64,000 bases of DNA from Phycisphaeraceae bacterium (GTDB lineage Bacteria; Planctomycetota; Phycisphaerae; Phycisphaerales; UBA1924): NCBI GenBank assembly GCA_020639155.1, contig JACKHF010000001.1, forward strand, positions 558,001 through 622,000, given 5' to 3'. Numbering within the stretch: the first letter of the stretch is position 1; the number at the start of each line of letters is the position of its first letter. This document shows, in pieces, positions 9,001-16,253 of this stretch. The notes under the pieces were generated by a model. It was not told the DNA's origin, ran no database searches, and worked only from the letters and a program-made list of their open reading frames with translations. A program made the translations under genes and the position numbers.

Positions 9001-9721
9001 CAAAAAACTCCCGCTGGATTCGGGCTCCCGGTTTGCAATATCAACCATCGTGCGGTACCTGATCGCGTTGATCGGAGTCATCGTGGCGTTCAACGCGGTC
9101 GGTCTGAAATGGAGCCAACTCCAGTTTCTCGCGGCTGCAATCACATTCGGTCTCGCCTTTGGGTTGCAGGAAATATTTGCGAACTTTATCTCAGGGCTCA
9201 TTATGCTGGTGGAACGACCGGTACGCGTCGGTGACACCGTAACCGTGGGCGGCGTATCGGGTGACGTTACAAAGATCAATATCCGTGCAACCACGGTGCG
9301 TGACTGGGACCGCAAGGAACTCGTTATCCCGAATAAGACCTTTATCACAGATCAGTTCGTAAACTGGACACTTTCCGACAAAACGCAGCGGCTCATCATT
9401 CCTGTTGGTGTTGCGTATGAGTCGGATGTTGATAAGGTGCGCTCTGTGCTCCTCGGCATTGCCCGCGAACGCGAGTATGTCATGAAAGATCCTGCCCCGT
9501 ATGTTGTGTTCCAGAGCTTTGGTGATTCCACACTGAACTTCGAACTCCGCGTATTTTTGCACAGCCTCGACAACTATCTCGAAGCAAAGACCGATCTGCA
9601 CAACTCAATTACAAAGGCGTTCCGAAAGGAAAAGATCGAAATCGCGTTCCCGCAGCAGGACCTGCACATCAGATCTATGGTGCCGTTTGCACTCGAAGAG
9701 AGCCGTGCTCCAAATGGATAA
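6035..9721 (+). CDS. MscK-like mechanosensitive ion channel, 1228 residues
   Basis: A very large MscS-superfamily channel. Residues 1-40 form a signal peptide ending near TAFAQ. Residues about 50-500 are a helical, coiled-coil periplasmic domain rich in Gln/Ala/Glu. About eleven hydrophobic segments follow from residue 538, and the C-terminal MscS core begins near 1000. The pore helix reads FLAAAITFGLAFGLQEIFANFISGL, with the small-residue packing of TM3, followed by ERPVRVGDTV and the beta domain. The family releases solutes during hypo-osmotic shock. The architecture matches E. coli MscK, which is somewhat shorter. An unusual Ser/Gln/Thr-rich hydrophilic loop (about 885-955) lies just before the last membrane helices. 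It stands alone, and its stop is 17 bases from the convergent DUF4190 gene. Confidence 0.9.
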   Translation: MNLTRHSCFPDTFAALCKHTLCAVTALTLFVCSAHTAFAQPITANQPDPQTVPSADLLSLEALEQEKARITDLADLDAETKAVALQAINDAINNVNAAQAARNETSVLSQDVAKIPGLITQLQSDLEQPAGEVTIDQNPALTLEQIVDQNNAAEAERTASQSALKTLQSSLDGITPEIDTLNAELANDRNTLEEAQTALNASLDPNLAEVVRNATRLAQRAKVEQLQATIAKKEKRIEKLNAQRQLLPLQISKGQRRVDRATKTAQLWEARATQRRQEQAAAEAKAAEQQAQAALNYPEPIKDVFALKAELSKTFDADSNPEAPDAQIGIINNQIQEAAGNLSELKSKIAFTLNRGRIAEQSTAYGLSLRSELNSLPNKSELLGQRRTLQSRISATEYKRIDLQEMQGQYQNTTAAINSLVAASRGDNQFTEDQLKSKAREGIEGIKDNPGIVSTIESGLQSYNKLISKLNELDQVLAQTIEATDTYRSFIEERILWIRSVQGGVIPKPRDIASAGAWLLNPTAWTSGLKSHWITRSSIIGFDIAIGGIALLLLAFLPSLHKRLRDLAPKVSRFATDRYSYSVAALLLTIAIATCATMLPLAIGYWLSQASDQLLSSVGNGLLTTSGFLFVVVFVRTAVIPKGLLSSHFRWASDGLWLVQKTTTIAAITGLPLLFLSTTLAAQNTLAYTNSLGRLAFVVLCGVLVWANARIFHPHGPFVKPYVSKKSDTFIARMHKLWYTVIVGMPVMLGILATLGWYYTATKLDLRVHLTMWTVTALIVINSMLLRWLFIERRRLALERARKKREAEQSQDGQASNTVEESQLDVPEIDTQTRRVIRAGVTLGAALALFAIWADVLPALRMLDRVQLLPSIRYLESQQHSDALTRLESIVRSPNDANAQSESRDASTSQQSPQSTSESAGTTNSERNQEQLQPTSPTSLLTQSVTSTDETASIPKRFTLMDALAAAIVLIISFVLARNVPGLLEIIVLKKLPLDSGSRFAISTIVRYLIALIGVIVAFNAVGLKWSQLQFLAAAITFGLAFGLQEIFANFISGLIMLVERPVRVGDTVTVGGVSGDVTKINIRATTVRDWDRKELVIPNKTFITDQFVNWTLSDKTQRLIIPVGVAYESDVDKVRSVLLGIAREREYVMKDPAPYVVFQSFGDSTLNFELRVFLHSLDNYLEAKTDLHNSITKAFRKEKIEIAFPQQDLHIRSMVPFALEESRAPNG

Positions 9722-9738
9722 CTGCCAATAGCGCTTCA

Positions 9739-10506
9739 TCATGGCATCTTTTCTGGTGCAATCAACCATACTGGCTCTGCGCCATCCGTTGCCTGCACAG
9801 GAACAAATCCGATGTTGTCGAGCACGCTGGCATCGTGTGGTCCTTGCGGCGAGAGCATCACAGCAATAACCCAGCCGTTGGCAAACTCCATCGGCCACAC
9901 ACGTACTTTCTCTGTGCTGAAACGTTCAGCTATCATCGGACCGAGTTGACGCTTGCGCTGAAGGTCCTTTTCTATAAAGCGGACACGAGCAACATCGGTA
10001 ATTGAGCTCGGCTGAAACTTGAATGCTCCAAGCCGAGTGTTGATCTCGCTTGCGAACGTGTCAACGTCTTCTTGGGTAAGTACGCCACGCAGAGCGCTAT
10101 TCAGCTTGGGCGAATCGTTCGACGGTGTTTGGTCGGGCTGCCATGCGATCTGGTCGAGTGTTGCGCCATCCTGAATCGACACCAACATCCGTGCAAGCCC
10201 TCGCTGCTGGTTCACGATTGCAGCATTGAACGCGAGAATCGCGGTGCCCACCGACATACCAACAGTCGCCAGCACAATTGCCAGCACTGTCATGCCAGCA
10301 CCGCGCAGTTGCCCGCTGGATGACTTGATACGCCATGCGGCGACCACCGCAAGCACCAGCGCTCCCGCTCCCAACAGATGCGTCAGACCAGGCACAAAGC
10401 ACACAAACCACGCACCAATACCGCATAACAACGCAGCAACAGCAACGCGCGAAACTGGGGGCTTTGCAGCACCGGCTGTTGACTCACTGGATTCATGTCC
10501 ATCCAT
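9739..10506 (-). CDS. DUF4190-like membrane protein
   Basis: A 255-residue protein with a short N-terminal tail and then three hydrophobic segments (about residues 20-40, 42-60 and 70-95) in the style of DUF4190: small Gly/Ala-rich helices linked by a short basic loop (WRIKSSSGQLRGAGMTVLAI). The remaining 160 residues form a soluble domain with no motif I recognise. It lies 54 bases downstream of the first clpP gene on the same strand and could be the last member of that transcription unit, although a functional link is not evident. Its stop faces that of the mechanosensitive channel. Confidence 0.65.
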   Translation of the reverse strand: MDGHESSESTAGAAKPPVSRVAVAALLCGIGAWFVCFVPGLTHLLGAGALVLAVVAAWRIKSSSGQLRGAGMTVLAIVLATVGMSVGTAILAFNAAIVNQQRGLARMLVSIQDGATLDQIAWQPDQTPSNDSPKLNSALRGVLTQEDVDTFASEINTRLGAFKFQPSSITDVARVRFIEKDLQRKRQLGPMIAERFSTEKVRVWPMEFANGWVIAVMLSPQGPHDASVLDNIGFVPVQATDGAEPVWLIAPEKMP

Positions 10507-10560
10507 CCGAACAGCATAGACTGCATAGCCGTCGCATGGAACAGGCTTGAGTGGCTGGAA

Positions 10561-11169
10561 TCAGGACTTCGTCGAGCTTGGCATGTGATCAAGCACCTTG
10601 TCGATCAGCCCATAATCAAGCATTTCATTGTCGTCAAGCCAGAGGTTGCGGTCACAATCCGCTTCGATCTTCTTGGTGTCCTGGCCAGTCGCCTTTGAGT
10701 AAATCGAATACAGACGATCGCGGAGGCGGAGCATCTCCTTCGCCTCGATCTCAATGTCGGTCGCCTGCCCCTCCATCACACCGGAAAGCAATGGCTGGTG
10801 CATGAGGTTCCGGCTGTTGCGGAGCGCATATCGCTTGCCCTTGGCACCGCTTGCAGCGATGACAGAGCCCATCGACGCGGCCTGCCCGATGATGTATGTG
10901 CACACATCGGGCTTGATGAAGTTCATCGTGTCGACCATCGCAAGTCCCGAAGTGACAGAGCCACCGGGCGAGTTCACATACAGATGGATATCTGCCTTGT
11001 CATCCTCGTTAGCAAGAAACAACAACTGCGCGACCACCAGATTCGCAACCTCATCCATCACGGGACCACCCAGAAAGATAATTCGATCCTTCAGGAGGCG
11101 TGAGTAGATGTCGTATGACCGCTCGCCGCGACCAGTGTTTTCGATGACAATCGGAACGAGGTAGCTCAT
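10561..11169 (-). CDS. clpP: ATP-dependent Clp protease proteolytic subunit (copy 1)
   Basis: A 202-residue ClpP. The serine motif GQAASMGS (Ser near residue 98), the histidine motif NLMHQP and the aspartate in DCDRNLWLDDNEM form the catalytic triad, and the substrate-groove sequence YVNSPGGSVTSGLAM is intact. It would form a tetradecamer with ClpX or ClpA and degrade unfolded or tagged proteins in the cytosol, including those tagged by tmRNA. It lies 60 bases downstream of a second clpP on the same strand, so they are probably co-transcribed. The two differ clearly in sequence, so the duplication is old. No clpX or tig gene is adjacent in this window. Confidence 0.93.
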   Translation of the reverse strand: MSYLVPIVIENTGRGERSYDIYSRLLKDRIIFLGGPVMDEVANLVVAQLLFLANEDDKADIHLYVNSPGGSVTSGLAMVDTMNFIKPDVCTYIIGQAASMGSVIAASGAKGKRYALRNSRNLMHQPLLSGVMEGQATDIEIEAKEMLRLRDRLYSIYSKATGQDTKKIEADCDRNLWLDDNEMLDYGLIDKVLDHMPSSTKS

Positions 11170-11229
11170 TGTGTCTTCCGTGTGTGTGCTCTGTGTGAGA
11201 CGAAAACCAGGATCAGTGCAATGGAACGA

Positions 11230-11877
11230 TCACGCGTTTGCCGCTGGCTTCGGCGGGGCTGACAGAACCTCGTCGACAAGTCCGTAGGCCTTCGCTTCCG
11301 CAGCTGAGAAGAAACGATCACGCTCTGAATCCTTGCGGACCTGCTCGACCGGCTGCCCGGTGTGATTCGCAATGATCTCGCTGAGTTGTGCCTTGCTCTT
11401 GATGATCTGTTCAGCCTGAATACGAATATCCTCGGCCTGCCCGGTCACACCGCCATAGGGCTGATGGATCATGACCTTCGCATGCGGGAGGATAAAACGC
11501 TTGCCCTTCTCGCCAGCTGTCAGCAGCACTGCGCCGCCCGAGTACGCACGACCGATGCAGTATGTCGCAATTGGCGATGCAAGAAACTGCATCGTGTCGT
11601 AGATCGCTAGCGTGTCATCGACAGCGCCGCCTGGCGAGTTGATGTACAGACTGATCTCCTGTCCCCGCTTCTGGTTCTCAAGGTACAACATCTGCATCAT
11701 GACGCGGGCAGCGGAGGCGTGGTTAATCTCGCCAATAAGAAAGACAACACGATTTTCGAGCAACAACTCGTCGATGGTCATCTCTCGTGTTCGCTGGTAG
11801 GACACGCCGGAGTTTGTGGTCTCGGGCCGGATCATGCCGAGCGATCGAACAAGATCATGTGCTGGAGGAATGGTCAT
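11230..11877 (-). CDS. clpP: ATP-dependent Clp protease proteolytic subunit (copy 2)
   Basis: A 215-residue ClpP paralogue. The triad appears intact: Ser in GRAYSGGA (instead of the usual GxAASMG), His in VMIHQPYGG, and Asp in KDSERDRFFSA. The groove motif YINSPGGAVDDTLA is present. The changed residues flanking the serine are the main departure from copy 1. I placed the start at the ATG 11875-11877 (MTIPPAHD), because the 75 residues upstream are Arg-rich, unlike ClpP, and begin at a poor start. No clear Shine-Dalgarno is visible there. It precedes copy 1 by 60 bases. In bacteria with two ClpP types, hetero-tetradecamers have been described; that is a possibility here, not shown. Confidence 0.9.
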   Translation of the reverse strand: MTIPPAHDLVRSLGMIRPETTNSGVSYQRTREMTIDELLLENRVVFLIGEINHASAARVMMQMLYLENQKRGQEISLYINSPGGAVDDTLAIYDTMQFLASPIATYCIGRAYSGGAVLLTAGEKGKRFILPHAKVMIHQPYGGVTGQAEDIRIQAEQIIKSKAQLSEIIANHTGQPVEQVRKDSERDRFFSAAEAKAYGLVDEVLSAPPKPAANA

Positions 11878-12230
11878 GGTGTGTTCAGTTGCGTTGGTCA
11901 CTCGCACGCTCCGGGCAAAGGACAAAAAAGCGGTCTTGTCGTGTCTGATAACGTCGAACAATCGATCCCGACGCCGTTCGGATGACCGTTCACGCAGAAC
12001 GTGACTGGTCCCTGTTCGGCGATGGTAGCCGACTCCATTCCTCGGCTGACGTGCCCCCGCAACGTGAGCAGGAATCGTGGTTTCCATGCACTGCAACCGC
12101 AATAACTTGTCGATAGACCTTCCTCCTCAATTCTGCCCCCACCCATTGCTTCAGTTTGCCGATCGCGTGCGATGAAACTAGCATCGGGGCCCGCCCAAAG
12201 ACCGGGCTGGGACGGAAGGGACACGCGCTC

Positions 12231-13019
12231 GTGCCAACAGCCATCGTCAGTGACATTCACGGGAATGCAGAAGCCCTCAGAGCAGTGCTGCGAGATATCG
12301 AAGCCAGAGGCATCACGGACATCATCTGCCTCGGCGACGTCGTGGGATATGGTCCGGAGCCCTTGGAATGTGTGGACATGGTGCGTGAGCGCTGCAGATG
12401 GTGCCTGATGGGCAACCACGATTACGCTGTGCTATACGAACCCACCAGTTTCAACCCCGCTGCAACCGCTTCAGCGTACTGGACACGCGATCAGTTCGAT
12501 GCAGAGCCTAACGAGCAACTACGGCGCGAACGCTACGAGTTTCTTGGCAGACTCCGTGTGCGTGTCATCGACCCGATCGGAGGAGAGCAGCCCGTTCTTG
12601 CAGTACACGGATCACCGAGAAAACCAATCAACGAGTACATCTTCCACGATGATCCCCGTGATCGACCGGACAAAATGGAATCAATCTTCAGGCGTGTTGA
12701 TCGCACTGCGATCGTTGGTCACACGCACGTGCCCGGTGTGTATACCGACGAGCCGGACTTTTATAAGCCCGATGAACTCGGTGAAAACGGCTACGTTGTG
12801 AACGACAACGAGAAGGCAATTATCAATGTGGGATCCATTGGTCAGCCGCGCGACGGCGATCCTCGCGCAAGCTACGCCATCTATCATGCTGAGAATGGTT
12901 CACCGGCACGGTTCGAGTTTGTTCGCGTTGAGTACGACATCACCAAAACAGCCGAGTTGATGCGGCAGGTTCCTGAACTGACACCGTGGCTGGCCGACCG
13001 TCTGTTTGAAGGCCAATAG
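12231..13019 (+). CDS. metallophosphoesterase (calcineurin-like, YfcE/MJ0936-type)
   Basis: A 262-residue protein with the di-metal phosphoesterase motifs in order: SDIHGNAEAL, GDVVGYGPEP, GNHDYAV, then AVHGS and GHTHVPG. These bind two metal ions and hydrolyse phosphodiesters or phosphomonoesters. The substrate cannot be told from sequence. The GTG at 12231 (VPTAIVSDIHGN) places the first motif near the N terminus as in relatives; a TTG at 12156 would add 25 residues that do not resemble the family. It is transcribed divergently from the clpP pair. The motif VNVGSIGQPRDGDPRASYAI near the C terminus is typical of this subfamily. Confidence 0.87.
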   Translation: MPTAIVSDIHGNAEALRAVLRDIEARGITDIICLGDVVGYGPEPLECVDMVRERCRWCLMGNHDYAVLYEPTSFNPAATASAYWTRDQFDAEPNEQLRRERYEFLGRLRVRVIDPIGGEQPVLAVHGSPRKPINEYIFHDDPRDRPDKMESIFRRVDRTAIVGHTHVPGVYTDEPDFYKPDELGENGYVVNDNEKAIINVGSIGQPRDGDPRASYAIYHAENGSPARFEFVRVEYDITKTAELMRQVPELTPWLADRLFEGQ

Positions 13020-13089
13020 AGAGCAATTCCCCTGAAAACACGAACGTTTATGTGAGCACCCGCTGCTCGACTCCTATCATCGCAGCCTC

Positions 13090-15618
13090 ATGGCGCAGAA
13101 GCCCAATACAACACTGAGAATCGTCATTCCGCTGATCGCCATCGGTCTGGCGCTGCTCACAGGCTGGGCCATGTTCAGGACCACTGGCAAGTCAACCCAG
13201 ACACCCTCGAATCCCAACGCGAATAACAGTGGTTCTTCGTCCCAAACAGAATCTGTTGCTCCAAGCACAACGACAGGCAACGAACAACCGGACACGGTTG
13301 CACAAACTCCAGCATCCACCCAGCCGGATACAGCTACTCCGCCATCGATTGAACAACCTGCAGCACCTTCCACAGTGACTCCGGTTGTTGGCACGATGCG
13401 GGCACGTGTTGTAGAGAGTACAGCACCATTCACCCCGATCGGTTCGCTTGACCCTGCTTCGGGCTACCTGCTCTCTGTCGAGTTTGAACCAAACGGTGCA
13501 GGCATCCGAGCGCTGGATCTGACCGACGAGTTTCAGGATCTTAAAAGCACCGAGCATGTTCGTATCCAGAAGGTAGAGCGAAAGATCACGCTTACCCCAC
13601 CGTATGTTGCTGAGGGTGATACGCCGCCCGATATAACAACCGGCACGGTGCGCGAGTTTGTCCCGTACGGCGCACTTGAGATCTATGCACAGCGGGGCAG
13701 ACTCGATCGCAAGGACCAATCAATCACAGCAACACCGATCCGCATCGGCACAACCGATTATGATATCGAAGCGCCATACAACGCCGACGACAAAGTGTAT
13801 CGTGCAGCGCCTGAACTGCTGGTCACTCCACGGTATTGGTCCGAAGTCTCTCCCGGTGTGTTCGAGTGCATCATCGAGGATGAAGCAGGGAACGCCCAGC
13901 TGAGAATCAAGCGTGAGTATATTGTCAAGAAGAAATCTCGCACGCTCGAACTCGCTCAATCCATCGAGAACCTGACGAATGAGCCGATTGAGTATGTGCT
14001 ACTGAGTTGGGGCCAGACCGAACGACCACCTTCAGCAAACTCGTACGCAGGCGACCGCAGGCGCGTGCGGTTTGGATATCTGCTCAGCGCAGACCCAAAC
14101 AAACCCGCACGAGACCGTGTTGTGCTCGCAGAAGGCTATCTCTGGGGCAGAAGTTCGACACATGTCCTTGGAAAGAAGGATAGAGCAACTGGTCTCTACC
14201 CCGGACATCGCATCTGGCCGAACCCGCAATCAACCGAGAAGGGGTTCAGGCTTGCGTGGGTTGGTATTGCTGACCGATTCTTCGGCGTTGTCACGATGCC
14301 ACGGGTCGGATCAAATCCCACATCCAAGCAACTCACCAGCATTGAAGCAATCGATCGATCCCTGCTCGACCCATCGAGCGCAGATGCTACAAATACGATG
14401 GTACTGAGGTTTGTCTCACCCGCACGAACCATCGCTGCAGGTGAAACAGCGCATCTTGATACAGCAATCTATGCTGGCCCGCTCGCAACAGCAGCGATCA
14501 AGTCAGAACCGATCGCTGTCGAGATGGGCGCGATAAAGATGATCGCGTACAACCTCGGCGGCGCGTGCGCATTCTGCACATTTGAATGGCTCACTCATCC
14601 GCTCATCTGGATCCTGCGCACATTGCACAGCTTTGTCGTCTTCGACTGGGCGATCGCGATCATCTGTCTCGTTGTGATTGTGCGCACACTGCTCCATCCG
14701 ATCACAAAGTGGTCGCAGATCAGGATGCAGCGTTTCGGCAAACAGATGCAGGCGATGTCGCCCAAGCAGAAAGCCATCCAGGAGAAGTACAAGGACGACC
14801 GCCGCAAGATGCAGGAGGAGATGACGCGTCTGTGGCGGGAGGAGGGCATCAGCCCCGTCGGCATGCTCGGGTGCCTGCCCATGTTCCTGCAGACACCCGT
14901 CTGGATCGCGCTGTACGCCGCGCTGTTCTTTGCGGAGGAACTCCGCCACCAACCCGCATTCTTTGGTTTGTTTCAGAAGATTTCAGGCGGACAATGGCCG
15001 TTCCTCGCCGATCTCTCAAACCCGGATTCGTTCATCCCACTTGGACACGCATTCACCCTCAAACTCTGGGGAGCGGTGACCGGTATCAACATCCTTCCCC
15101 TCCTGCTCGGTGTTGTGTTCTTTGTGCATCAAAAGTATCTCACGCCGCCAACCCAAGCCACAATGACACCGGAGCAGCAGACCCAACAGAAGATCATGAA
15201 AGTCATGATGGTGGTCATGTTCCCGGTATTCATGTACAACGCACCGAGTGGTCTTGCCATCTACTTCATCGCAAACTCAACAATTGCAATCTTTGAGAAT
15301 AAGTACATCCGCGCTCACATGGACAAGTATGAGCTTCTCGATCTTGAGAAGAATCCGATGAAGAAGCGCAGCTCGGGCGCTCAAATCCGGAAGGCTGTTC
15401 CAAACAAAGCCTCTTTGTCAAAGCCAGGCGCTTCCTCCTCGCGCACCAGCAAACCTGCAGGGTTCCGTGAGCGTTTCCGTCAAGCACTCGAGGAGCAGAA
15501 ACGCGTCGTAGAGGAAACCCGCGCGAAGCAGGCAAAGCAGATGCGCCAAGCAGGCATTGATCCCTCCAAGCCCCGAGGCGGGAAGAAGCCACCCAAACGG
15601 TTCAAGGATCGCTCCTAG
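13090..15618 (+). CDS. yidC: membrane protein insertase YidC
   Basis: An 842-residue YidC/Oxa1 protein that inserts proteins into the cytoplasmic membrane, alone or with Sec. One transmembrane helix lies at residues 10-28. A Pro/Thr/Ser/Gln-rich linker follows, then the large periplasmic beta domain (about 110-480). The conserved membrane core starts near 500 (FEWLTHPLIWILRTLHSFVV) and includes HPITKWSQIRM, PMFLQTPVWIALY and MYNAPSGLAIYFIAN. The C-terminal 90 residues form a long basic Lys/Arg-rich tail that likely contacts ribosomes. It is longer than E. coli YidC (548 residues), mainly through the linker, periplasmic domain and tail. No rnpA or rpmH is next to it. Confidence 0.93.
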   Translation: MAQKPNTTLRIVIPLIAIGLALLTGWAMFRTTGKSTQTPSNPNANNSGSSSQTESVAPSTTTGNEQPDTVAQTPASTQPDTATPPSIEQPAAPSTVTPVVGTMRARVVESTAPFTPIGSLDPASGYLLSVEFEPNGAGIRALDLTDEFQDLKSTEHVRIQKVERKITLTPPYVAEGDTPPDITTGTVREFVPYGALEIYAQRGRLDRKDQSITATPIRIGTTDYDIEAPYNADDKVYRAAPELLVTPRYWSEVSPGVFECIIEDEAGNAQLRIKREYIVKKKSRTLELAQSIENLTNEPIEYVLLSWGQTERPPSANSYAGDRRRVRFGYLLSADPNKPARDRVVLAEGYLWGRSSTHVLGKKDRATGLYPGHRIWPNPQSTEKGFRLAWVGIADRFFGVVTMPRVGSNPTSKQLTSIEAIDRSLLDPSSADATNTMVLRFVSPARTIAAGETAHLDTAIYAGPLATAAIKSEPIAVEMGAIKMIAYNLGGACAFCTFEWLTHPLIWILRTLHSFVVFDWAIAIICLVVIVRTLLHPITKWSQIRMQRFGKQMQAMSPKQKAIQEKYKDDRRKMQEEMTRLWREEGISPVGMLGCLPMFLQTPVWIALYAALFFAEELRHQPAFFGLFQKISGGQWPFLADLSNPDSFIPLGHAFTLKLWGAVTGINILPLLLGVVFFVHQKYLTPPTQATMTPEQQTQQKIMKVMMVVMFPVFMYNAPSGLAIYFIANSTIAIFENKYIRAHMDKYELLDLEKNPMKKRSSGAQIRKAVPNKASLSKPGASSSRTSKPAGFRERFRQALEEQKRVVEETRAKQAKQMRQAGIDPSKPRGGKKPPKRFKDRS

Positions 15619-15710
15619 CACACCAGCCCGCGGGGATCGGGTTGGAATTCCGGTTTCTACCCCGCGAGATTTCGGTTGTATTACAGGGATTTGTGCGGTA
15701 CACTGGTCAG

Positions 15711-16253
15711 ATGATGAAGACCTGCCAGTATCCGAAACTCGCGGAACTGATCGATTACCTCGACAGCCTTGCAACAAGGGCTGACCTGCATGTGCTTGCA
15801 GACATGCTCGATCGGCTTGATGTCTGTCGCGACGACATCGCATCCTGCTGCCAGTTTAATCCGTGCGGGTATCGACGCAACATCATCTCCAAGACAGAGC
15901 ACTATGAACTACTCGCGCTCTGCTGGCGTTCGGGTGACTGCACGCCGATCCACGATCACCGCGGGTCATCGTGCGCGTTTCGCGTCGTTGCTGGTGAGGG
16001 CACAGAGATCCGCTTTCAGGAGACAGCATCGGGGCTTATCTGCCCTGTGGAAACCGTCACGATGCAGCCGGGATACGTGTGCGCCGCTGAGGATAACGAC
16101 ATCCACCAGGTCGCAAATCTGCAGGCACCCGGTGTCGATCTCGTGACAATGCACATCTACACGCCACCAATCCAGCACATGCGTACATACAAGTTCGGGC
16201 AGCGTGATCCCGTCAGCACGGTGAACATGGACCAACTCTATCCTGCACGCTGA
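15711..16253 (+). CDS. cysteine dioxygenase (cupin)
   Basis: A 180-residue cupin of the cysteine dioxygenase type I family, which oxidises L-cysteine to cysteine sulfinate using iron. The iron ligands are His81 and His83 in IHDHRGSSC, and His132 in NDIHQV. Tyr150 lies in HIYTPP, the position of the catalytic tyrosine. Cys88 is five residues after His83, where mammalian enzymes have the cysteine that crosslinks to that tyrosine; many bacterial enzymes have glycine there. The start is ATG ATG at 15711. It follows yidC by 92 bases. Its last 16 bases overlap the convergent VWA gene. A broader thiol dioxygenase is the main alternative. Confidence 0.85.
   Translation: MMKTCQYPKLAELIDYLDSLATRADLHVLADMLDRLDVCRDDIASCCQFNPCGYRRNIISKTEHYELLALCWRSGDCTPIHDHRGSSCAFRVVAGEGTEIRFQETASGLICPVETVTMQPGYVCAAEDNDIHQVANLQAPGVDLVTMHIYTPPIQHMRTYKFGQRDPVSTVNMDQLYPAR

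Noticed and set aside
11878..12102. N-terminal extension of ClpP copy 2
   Set aside because: The 75 residues are Arg-rich and unlike ClpP, and an in-frame ATG at 11877 gives the usual length.
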